This document shows, in pieces, positions 54,971 to 64,000 of a DNA stretch of 64,000 bases. Source of the DNA: Hymenopus coronatus (Eukaryota; Arthropoda; Insecta; Mantodea; Hymenopodidae); the NCBI GenBank assembly GCA_030762935.1, contig CM060899.1, positions 15,855,001 through 15,919,000 of the forward strand. The letters run 5' to 3'. Position numbers and translations under genes: made by a program. The notes beneath the pieces were generated by a model. That model had not been told where the DNA came from and did no database searches. It was given only the letters and a program-made list of their open reading frames with translations. Numbering within the stretch: the stretch's first letter is position 1; each line of letters starts with the position of its first letter.

Positions 54971-56259
54971 AAAAGACAATTATAATATTAAAGGTTTCCG
55001 GAACCAAAGGAAAACTCTCGAGATTCCAGCTGAGCCTTACTTAAAGAAACTCAGGCGAATAATTGCTTGAGCTGGACACTCGAGTGGAAACACTGTCTAG
55101 AGAGTTAGCCACGCCAAATCTATCAACAACAGCTCCGGTAGGTGTATGGGTTGATTTTCCCGCCTCAAGCCTCAACTTATCTCGTGTCGTAGAGGAAATT
55201 GTATATCAATTAAAGGAGGTTACAAATTTGCTCCAAGACTGTTGACTGTTATCCTTAATATGGAGAATTGCAGCTGTGCTTAGTTAATATTTGTATATCG
55301 TTGTATTCAAAGTATGTGTTTCTGGAAATGTTTGTATTGGTTAGATACCTTTTCGAAACATTAGTTACAAATGCTTTTTGTCTGTAAATTGTCATATGAA
55401 AATGGAGTGATTTCATATCAGTATTTCATTCTAATGCGTTTGCAGTTAATTGCGGAACAGAGAGTAAAGTAACACCTCGTCATATACTTTTATAGTATTA
55501 TAGTTTGAGAGGTTGAATTTAGTTGTTCTGAGATCTGGCAGATTCTCCGCGTCAAATTAGTCTTTCTTCAAAATATACTTTGACAGCGATTGATATTTGT
55601 ATTTTCGGCACAATAATTGGAACGAAGTTAAATTTCAACCTGGGGTAACGCGATAAACTATATAGAACATAAACTGAGCTTAGAAATTGGTATATCTTAA
55701 AGGTATTAGAGTTAATACCCTCACCTAACATACGCTAACATGAAGTTAATATAAATAATTATACTCTGAGGCTTTAACTCAATCCCAACTTGAAAAATAA
55801 AACCTCCTTGTTTGTGACATGCATTCGAAGGAACACCCTCAAGAGTCACACCAGAGTTCGTGATACACAACCTCATTTTCTTTTTATTGTCATTCTTTTA
55901 ATAATGATTTCAAGGTCTTACATGCCTAAACAAATTGAGTTCGTATTCTTGTTCTGCTATTGCTGCCATTGTCACCAAGAATTTTGTACGCTGAACTTAT
56001 AAGTAAAGGGCTGGGTGTGAGGTGAGGTACAAAATACCCCTATAAAAATAACTCTGACGTGTTTTGTATATTTTCACTTTATATTTCTTAGTTCTTTCGT
56101 TTAATAGCCTGCTATTATAGAATGAGGAGAAAATAGAATTAATAAACTCAACTTGTTAGCATAGAGTTTAGCATTCGATCATCACTTCTATCCTACATCC
56201 GGAGAAGAATAATCTAGCTTTTCTTGTATCTAGCATGCACTAATGCAGGAATTAACACC
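54971..56259. other. No gene recognised
   Basis: AT-rich sequence. The first about 100 bases may continue the I-like relic; after that nothing is supportable. Confidence 0.5.
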
Positions 56260-56710
56260 ATCATTGGGACACTAGATATTACGCTACAGCAGTACCATGG
56301 AGGAATTGACATTTTTGATAGGCTCTGTCGTTCCTACACAGCAAAAACAGCAAATCACCTTGCACACTAGACCAAAGTGGAATCAATACCATTTGGCTCC
56401 ATACGCACAATGCTTCATATGAAAAAACTAATAAGAGGTTTTGTGAAAAGTGTTTCCATCTTATCGATCAAATTTTGCTGAAATACCTAAAGGTATCATC
56501 ATGAGAAACAGGATCTTATGACTACTGATTGGGGAGATGTAGAAGATTGAGAAAAACGGCTCATCAGAACCACCTTCAAATTAGAAAAAGCAGTGTCTTC
56601 TGTTCAAGAGCAAGAGATTGTAAAATTACAAACATGTCACTTGTGTAGAAGGGCAATATGTGACAAACATAGCACACAAGTGTGCTTAGAATATGCATAT
56701 TTAGTTTAAA
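56260..56710 (+). pseudogene. piggyBac-type transposase C-terminal relic
   Basis: Frames read in order QYHGGIDIFDRLCRSYTAKT (about 56290-56350), matching the GGVDxxDxL...YT block of piggyBac transposases with its last catalytic Asp. Then come PKGIIMRNRIL and a final Cys/His cluster, CHLCRRAICDKHSTQVC (56636-56686), like their C-terminal zinc-binding domain. Frameshifts and stops lie between. No TTAA ends identified. It could also derive from a domesticated piggyBac-like gene, but the damage argues against that. Confidence 0.6.
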
Positions 56711-58234
56711 ATTGTTCATATAATTTTATTTCCTTGTTTAGCCACAGTGGTCAATGGGATGCATTGCTTTAATGTAACAAAACGAGCGCCGTGTAGTTAT
56801 TGCTGATATAGTTGTTTCTGACATAATGCAAAACTAATTGAAATAAGAGCATACTAAAGTGTGCTTGTAATTCCAAATAGGCGTCTATACTTTTGCTCTG
56901 GTTGCATTTGTTTCTGAATATGTATATTAAAATATCAATGGGTACTTAAAACACAATAATAAATAAATGTTGACGAGTTTAGGAAATAATATTTCAGGTA
57001 TCGTCAAATAAAAAGTGGAGTCTCTAAAACCAGTGAGATCTTTGTTTCCCTTAAACTAAGTGTGACCGTATTGGGTGAAATTTGCGTATTTATTCCACTT
57101 TTATTAAAAATTACGAATTGCACACCAGGATAATTTCCGTGTAATTAAATCAGCTGAGTGTTTTGCCCAGGCCCTTAAGCTATAGGATGACAGTGTCGCG
57201 TGTCACTAGCCATTTCCATGTTAAATCTACATCATCTCCTGTATTGCAGGTGTCTCCAAAGTCTATGTTACCAAAAATAATATACCGCACTACAAAGAAT
57301 GTTATCCCGTACTGCAGTTGGGGATAGGAGACAGAGTCGCAGTGCTGCATTGTAAATACCTGCCACAGGTCGTAGTAAAGAGCGAATTTGGCAAAGGAAT
57401 TAATACACACGGGTATTCAAATCTACTGCACTGTCAAACGCGACTAATTTTAACTGCACATATATTTGCGTCTGGTATCCAAGATCGTGAACGGCAGAGC
57501 GCTTCTCTATAGTTTATTATGAAGTATACCATTTTATCCATTATCACATTTTTAAATCTTTAAGAAAATAATAAATTTTCGTTTATAAAACCTTCAAAAC
57601 ATGTTTAAAACTCGGTAAATTAATTAAATTACATCTGAACATAACATTTAATGATAATGTTAATAAAGATAGTAATAGTATATAGTAATATTAGAGTAGC
57701 AGTAGCAGCAGCAGCTGCACCACCACCACCACATAGAACAAATAAGGCACCTTCTATTTTGGTCAGAAACACTACAGAAAATTATTGTTCCTACCATTCG
57801 TTCATATAAGTGCATACAGCTTTCCGAGAATTCTTATTTTGATTTGGAGCGACCATTTTAGTACAAAAAGTCCGATACTGTACGTCACAGGGAAGGGCTG
57901 AATGGACAATAAGTTAGGCCAGTCCACGCCGTCCTCCTTTATTGTTACCTTTTGTCATGGAGTCTGCAAGGCTTCATTACCCAATCGAAAAGAAACTACT
58001 GAGGTTTCTGATTTCATAACACATGCTACTGTATTTTCATAGTTTCATACTATATTGTGTAATATTTTGGGGAAATTCTATTGCAGAATACTTACTTAAA
58101 TTACAGGAAAGGGAGTAAAACCATAATGAATTTAAAGCACAGAAATCACTATAAAGATTTTGAAAATTGCGGCAATAAACATAGTTGCAATACATAAAAG
58201 TAATAATCATTGTTTAAGGATCTTTCAAGTTTTT
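56711..58234. other. No gene recognised; short CAG/CAC repeat
   Basis: AT-rich. The only structure seen is a compound trinucleotide repeat (agcagtagcagcagcagctgc then caccaccaccacca, about 57697-57732). Confidence 0.5.
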
Positions 58235-58433
58235 TTTTATAATGTTTAACGCCTGTTTTTACTAATATTGCACTACCACTGCCATCGTAATGTACAGTGG
58301 CAGTGAGGGAGGTGATACATTGAATGAAGGTGGAAGGTGATGGCGAGGGAAACCAGAGAATCGGAGAAAACCTGTCCCTGCACCGCTTTGTCCACCACAA
58401 ATCCCACAAGTGATCGTTTGGGATCAAACTTTT
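58235..58433 (-). repeat. SINE family 2, 5'-truncated copy
   Basis: Minus-strand copy of the SINE at 28548-28836: tail (ggcgttaaacatta, A-rich), middle (gtatcacctccctc, ttttctccgattctc), and B-box end gtttgatcccaaacg. The A box is missing. It lacks the about 75-bp insert of the other copy. Confidence 0.65.
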
Positions 58434-59839
58434 GTAAAAAGTATGAATCTTCTTTACTCTAACATTAAGTTATATACGTAATACACTACTCACTAATTAT
58501 AGAAGTATATTACGCTAAAAAGCCAAATTTAAGTACACATTTAAAACAGTTTGATGGATTATGCCTTTTATTCCGTAACTGAATTTGTAGAACATTACAA
58601 TTGACTTGCCTTTAGGCATTTAGTACATAGTTAACTTTATTTAATGGTTTGTAAAGTGTGATATCTTTACATTTGTACAAACTAAATTGAGGTGTTTAAT
58701 GTCATGTGCTACACCTTTCTAGATGAATAAATTATTTGACTTAAGTTTAACTCAGCGCATATCAAGAGGGCTTTTACCTTATAACCCTCCCTCTTGAAAA
58801 AAAAAAAAAAAAACAAAAAAAAAACAAGGGAGTAAATTTGGAATCTGACGCAGTAACTGTTGGCAGTACCGGCTTTACATAGGCCAAAGAAGAAGAAGAA
58901 TAAGAAAAATACATTGGTCAATAGCGTTTGGTGTTTTGGTAGTTTCAATTAAAAAAGTAAGTTAGGTAAGAAAGACAATGAAATTAGTAAAGCAGTAGTG
59001 AATTGTGCATGAAATAACGGATCTTAATTCTTGCTTTGTGTAAATTGCTTTACTTGGCGCACATTTAAACGTAGGGCATACTTTATTTAGGACTCTGTGC
59101 CGCTAAGGCGGTTGGATGTCTTTTAGGAGAGGAGTGAAGCATTTCTCACGACAAAGCACAGCCGAGAGAACGGTCCACTTACAGATATGATGTACAGTAT
59201 TTGTTAATTCCAAGTTCTTTAACATTGTGTTCATGTTTGGTTATATTCACGTTATATCATGAAGCTACATATATGTGTGTATTTTAACACCAGTCCGATT
59301 TGTTTACATAAAAGCTTCTCTTTAAAAGAACAGGTGTGAATTGGTCTATTTCTGTGAAGTGTTAATTTTTGTGTTTAGCGATTTTAGTATAATGGCCAGT
59401 GTTCCTGATGTGTCTTAACTTTTCATTGTTTGACATTTCTCACGTTTATTGTTGATGTGAATAACGTATTTTCCAATTTTCCCCTTCGTTTTCCAGTATA
59501 TTTTAATAGGTGTGATACTTTTGTCTATTCATTTAAAGGAATGCATACTTAGCACATAAGAGGTATATACTTTTATTTTATTTATTCATTTTTAGGGATG
59601 AATAGTTTGCTCATAAAAGCAATTCATTTCAGTTTATTTATTACTTTAAGGGTCTGAGTAGTTGGTATATGAAATGAACACTTTTTGGTAATCTTGCATA
59701 CCAGGTTACCCTGTCATGGCGGGTACTACGCAATGCCAGGCAGCAACCTCGCTTCACATCACCCCAAAAAACACCAAGAAATCACCAAGATCCTTAGCAA
59801 ATAGTTATCGATGTTTAGAGGTTGTTACTTAGCTTACGA
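58434..59839. other. No gene recognised
   Basis: AT-rich, with an A-rich tract at 58797-58826. No coding frame or family match. Confidence 0.5.
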
Positions 59840-59885
59840 TGACGTCATTTGGCGCGATGTATTTCTTCTGGATGTGGTGACGTCA
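59840..59885. promoter_or_regulatory. Paired CRE/ATF-like sites
   Basis: Two perfect TGACGTCA palindromes (59840-59847 and 59878-59885), each followed by tttggcg, 38 bp start to start. This matches the binding site of CREB/ATF-type bZIP proteins. No gene start is evident nearby, so a regulatory role is conjecture; the flanking similarity also fits a small duplication. Confidence 0.35.
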
Positions 59886-60019
59886 TTTGGCGTGGCGCGA
59901 AGTATAATATGTTTTGTAATGCATTATATTTAAAGATGCAAGAAAAGAGTTGTTTTGGAAAAGATATGGGTCACTATTTTTAGACCTTAAAAACCAACAA
60001 TTGACTTGCAAATTACGTT

Positions 60020-60765
60020 TAATACTCCAGTGCCATATAAAGGGAGAATGTGCGAGTTAAAAATCATGTCCGCGTAAGGGAAAATAAACTTTGTTTACTA
60101 CTTTGGGTGATTATGTTTACTTGTACAACATTTTCCTTCCTGTTTCGTGGATAGGCATATAAGGCAATCTCTTATGTTGCTTGTGTTTACTGCTCGGCGG
60201 TGATTTAACCTCAAAATAAACAAATAGACGGAAATCAGAACTATTACTGTTTTTGATGGGCATAATAAATGGAGCCAGTGCCATCTGAAGAGAATGTATA
60301 TATTTAAAATTGTCAGGAAATGGGAAAGGTATGCCACGTAGTTTGGGTGATTATATTTATTTTAGTTCAGCATTTCCTTTTCGTACATTATGAATCATTT
60401 CTCTTATATTATTATTACCCTTCCTATAGCTATATGTTCCCTTCAATTTCGAGGTTATTATTTCCTGCATTTTTGTTTTGATTCATGTATTACATTGCAG
60501 ATATTTTATAGCTACGTAAGGGAGAATGAATATTTACAATCGGCAGGACATGGCGAAGCTGTGCTAAATGTTTGGTCAGTTGGGCGATTATATTTATTTT
60601 ATATTGTAGTTAAACATTTTCTTTTTGTGCATTATGAATCATTTCTCTTATATTTGTTATTACCCTTCCTATAGCTATAAAATGTTCTCTTTGGTTTCAC
60701 TTTTGTTTTGACTTATTTATTACATTGCAGATATTCTATAACCACTTCCGTGTATTCTAATGACT
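60020..60765 (+). repeat. Tandem repeat, unit about 230-250 bp, about three copies
   Basis: Shared blocks recur in order: gggagaatg, gggtgattatattta, atttcctttt, tgaatcatttctctta, acccttcctatagctat, attacattgcagatat. They occur near 60040, 60290 and 60520. The second and third copies are close; the first is diverged. No coding content is consistent across the units. Confidence 0.7.
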
Positions 60766-61964
60766 TTGTTTTGACCTACTCAGTAAATTGAGCAATAGTA
60801 TCAACTACTTACTAATGTTGCACATATGTAGTGGTTTTTAAATGTGCATGTTGGCATTCCGCATTGTGCATTGACAGCAATCACCATGACAAGGTAACCT
60901 TGTATGCAATAATACCTACTTTTTTATACATATATTTATTTATAGGAATGCACTTCTTCATGTTACCAGCATGCCTTGCTTGTAAGCAGTGTCAGTGGTA
61001 GGGAAACCAAAGTTAATTTAGGAGAGATACTAAATGGTTGACTGTGCAGGGATCTCAACAGATCAACTTCTGTGTTCAGGTAAGCCAAATGGTTTGCATA
61101 TTGAATGGTAAACAGAGTTCTGTAACCATATGGTTTCATTTGTTTAACCATATTGGTACGTAGTTATAGGAATAGTTATGACAATGAATACTGATTTTAT
61201 GTGATGGGCGTTAAAGAGGTTGTATTCTGTTGCAGGTAACATTAATGTTATTCACAAGATGTAAACTTTCAGTTTTCATATCATCTGGAAACAGACTATT
61301 GTCCTAAAGTGTGGTTCACAAAATCTGGTAACAGTAACCAAAGTGAGAACAGGAATACAGGGAAGCAAAACTTGCCCAAGATTAAATTTCATGTTCTCAT
61401 TTTCAGGCATAGCATAGCTGATCCATATTGTGCATATTATTCTTGTTCTTCTTCATTTTCATTCTAGCAATTATTTTATGTGGCTCTAACATAAAACAGC
61501 TGCTAGAACTCTCTTTAGTTACAATCACAAGCTGACAAGATTAAATGGAAGGAATTATAGCAAAAGTGCTTTATCTATATTTAAAATTGTTTGAGCATCA
61601 GTTTTTTTTATTAAAAGCATACAGTTTGTCTGCTTAAAAATTTCTAAGAAATTGGAAATATCGGTGCCTTCTGTTTAGAAAAGTCACTCTATAGAAATAT
61701 CAAACTTGGCTAATTTGTATTATATTGGCTGAATTTACAGATTATCTTCATTAAACTGGAGAGTAGGTGAAAACTTTTCATTGGTTAATAAGAAACGATT
61801 CTCATTCCTCTTACTGGTTTATTTTCAGTCGAAATGTTCCACAGTTTATTCATAATGTGTATCAGGATTGTCCTCAGGAGATTTTATTCTCTGTGTTGAA
61901 ATGTGTATATTATTTTTAAAGTTAGGCTGGCATCCATAATCATAAACTATTCAGTTTGCTAGTT
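60766..61964. other. No gene recognised
   Basis: AT-rich, no supportable feature. Confidence 0.5.
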
Positions 61965-62103
61965 TCTGATTCTGAAGGTTGTGGGTTCAAACGCTGCTCC
62001 AGGCAATGCTCCTTAAGAAGGGAAGTAAAACCATTGGTCCCATGTCATAGGTTTATCATATGTGTAAGAACCTAGCGTGGTAGAGGTCTCAGCAAAATAA
62101 CAA
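61965..62103 (+). repeat. SINE family 1, diverged partial copy
   Basis: Contains the B box gttgtgggttcaaacg, then gggaagtaaaaccattggtcccatgtcatagg and a remnant of the middle block (agaggtctcagcaaaataa). It ends exactly where the mariner element begins, so the mariner probably inserted into this SINE. Confidence 0.65.
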
Positions 62104-62104
62104 G

Positions 62105-63387
62105 GGTCAGTCAATAACTAATGCCTCCTAATTTTTTCTGTTTTAATTTGTAAGAAAATTGAACTTTGATTGCACATTAGGGATTAAATTGTCACTTTTC
62201 AATGTAATCCCCGTTCTTTTCCACAGTTTTGGTGCATCTTTTAACAAGGGCATGTATTCTAGTGTAAAATGCATGGTCTTGCTTCCGAAACCATTGATGC
62301 CACAGCCTCTGCATCTTCAAAGTGAATCGCATGATGAGCTTCCTTTAGGAGCCCAAATAGAAGGTAGTCTGAGGGTGCTAGGTCAGGGCTTTATGGGGGA
62401 TGAGGCAAGACTTCCCATCCAATTTTCACAATCACTTCAGTGGTGTGATGACTGGTGTGTGTTTTGCATTTTCATGCAAAAGAAGAACATCCATCATGGT
62501 TTTTGTTGGGTGCACTTGCCGAAGACATGCTTTAAGATTTTTGAGGGTGCTGACATATTGGACAGAATTTATTGTGCATCCATGTTGCAAAAATTCAACC
62601 AGGACCACACCCTGTGCATCTCAGAACACAATTGCCATCACTTTCCCTGCTGATTGCACAGTTTTGAATTTTTTCATCTTTATTGAGGTTGTGCGATGCC
62701 ATTCCATTGACTGTCTTTTTGATTCAGGTTCAAAACAATGAACCCATGTTTCATCTCCAGTCACAATGTTTTCCAGAAACTCCTCTCCCTCCAAATTGAA
62801 GCACTGCAAGAGTTTGGTAGCTATTGTTTTTCTTATCTCCTTATTCTCGTCGATTAACATTCTTGGCACCCACTGTGAACAAACTTTTGAGTACCCCAGT
62901 TGTTGAATAATTGTCATCACACTGCCTTTACTGAAGGATATAATGCATCACAATTCATCCATTGTTACCCGTCAGTCAAACGATCTCATCCAATCGCTCA
63001 ATGTTGCGTGGAGTCACTGCAGTCATCGGTCTACTGCTCTGATTTTCATCAGCCAATGGTGTTTGCCCTTCTGCTTCATTACAGCGATGGACCAATCATC
63101 TAACAGTGTTGACATCCATTGTTGCATCACCATACACATTTCTCATCCTTTCATAAATGCAAATCTTCGTTTGACCTTCCACATTCAATTACGGAATGTT
63201 GTCTAATTCGCATATCGATGTCAGCCATTTTGCAAAAGGCAGCAGCGCTGCCACCTGTTGACTTAGGAAGTTGCTACTGCAGTTGATTAGAGAAGAAGGT
63301 TTGAGGAACTGCGCCAAATTTAAATTGCTCACATCGCTAGCTTTGTTAAGGAGAACAAAAATAGGAGGCATTAGTTATTGCCTGACC
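62105..63387 (-). mobile_element. mariner transposon with inverted repeats
   Basis: 1,283 bp, the usual mariner length. The ends are inverted repeats of about 35 bp: ggtcagtcaataactaatgcc at the left and ggtcaggcaataactaatgcc read from the right. The dinucleotides outside do not form a clear TA pair. It carries one decayed transposase gene on the minus strand. Confidence 0.88.
62190..63240 (-). pseudogene. mariner transposase, decayed
   Basis: Minus strand: N-terminal helix-turn-helix region (KICIYERMRNVYGDATMDV, then ENQSSRPMTAVTPRNIERL), then an open piece at 62920-62621 with LGYSKVCSQWVPRML and the first catalytic Asp in IVTGDETWVHCFEPESKRQS. After that come SDVRGVVLVEFLQHG, the second-site region LLLHENAKHTP (Glu where the catalytic Asp is usual), and the C-terminus FYTRIHALVKRC and NGDYIEK. 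About six stops or shifts. It once cut and pasted the element; now inactive. Confidence 0.85.
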
Positions 63388-64000
63388 ATGGTAATTGGTC
63401 AATGGGTTGCTAAGAACCTTAGGAGTTAAAAAACTTAATTTCTAACAAATTGGAGTTTGCTGTAATTGGGGCCAAGAACTGGATGATTGTAAAACTGTCC
63501 CAAAATTTCTCTTTAAATGACCTAAAAAATTTCAAAAATGAGCTAATGAAAATTGTAAATTAACATCATATATAGGTCTAAGGTCTAATGATGTTTGCAC
63601 CCCGAAATGACTGATGCACACAGCATAGCACAGGAAAGTATCCCGAAAATAGATAACTTCAGAATGCTTCCATGAGGTCAATTCAAAAAGAAAAGGAAGA
63701 AGTATCCTTGGAAAGGGAAAGGCTACCAAACGAAAAGGTTCAGTTTCAATAAGCAACCAGTCGCTGGCTCCAAATTTAATTTATTTCAATTGGAGTAAGT
63801 TGTAATAATTTCCAATCTAACTGGAATGTATTATTGCGCACAATAACAATCAATGGCCAACAATAAAACAATGTCCCTTTAAAACAGTAATGCCACCTAA
63901 ATTAACCCAAATTACCGAGCCAAGAACTAACTGAACATTAAAGACAATATTTTGCATAAAAATTAAAATATATCTTAATCATTAAAAAAAAAAAAAAATC
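63388..64000. other. No gene recognised
   Basis: AT-rich flank after the mariner to the window end; nothing supportable. Confidence 0.5.

Noticed and set aside
1..64000. CRISPR arrays, bacterial operons, ribosome binding sites or rRNA genes
   Set aside because: Nothing of the kind is present. Introns, SINEs and LINEs show this is eukaryotic nuclear DNA.

Overview
The window looks like arthropod nuclear DNA, most likely from an insect with a large, repeat-rich genome. The evidence is an AT-rich background, one intron-split gene with GT-AG splice sites, tRNA-derived SINEs, and animal-type transposons of many families: Tc1/mariner, piggyBac-like, Helitron, and RTE-, CR1-, I- and Jockey-like LINEs. 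I cannot name the species. All calls are by eye from sequence and remembered family motifs; no search was run.

One host gene is recognisable: a C2H2 zinc-finger gene on the + strand. An acidic, lysine-motif-rich exon (CDS 1250-1708) splices to a 32-nt microexon (5145-5176) and then to a large exon with 13 fingers (13176-14523). The microexon is exactly what is needed to keep frame between the two large exons. The introns hold an inverted SINE cluster with a chimeric SINE, a piggyBac-like element (2036-4342) with a Tc1/mariner-type element nested inside it (2550-4093), two DNA-transposon relics (5661-7925), and a minus-strand RTE LINE (about 9480-12735) split by a SINE with target-site duplication.

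Downstream, 14.6-17.9 kb is a decayed LTR retroelement. From 19.1 to 26.7 kb one LINE is split by a CR1-like LINE (21389-25616) whose ORF1 carries an esterase domain. 26.7-32.7 kb is mostly featureless, with a SINE, a Helitron helicase relic and a Tc1/mariner-type relic. From 32.7 to 42.1 kb two I-like LINEs lie head to head.

The most unusual region is 42.1-53.6 kb. A pre-existing hairpin-like repeat of about 0.5 kb (two arms of about 230 bp, identical by eye, in inverted orientation, with a hammerhead-like core such as Penelope-like elements carry) has been filled by poly(A) LINEs. A nearly intact Jockey-like element (47700-53400) sits in the right arm with a 9-bp target-site duplication. 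The left arm holds a different element with only ORF1 at the same target position, a third LINE nested in that one with a perfect 13-bp duplication, and two 3'-end fragments. Two unrelated 3' ends joined to the same target base suggest target preference.

The last 10 kb holds an I-like relic, a piggyBac C-terminal relic, another SINE, a tandem repeat of about 240 bp and a decayed mariner with both inverted repeats (62105-63387). Apart from the zinc-finger gene, every substantial coding region is transposon-derived, and most are broken.
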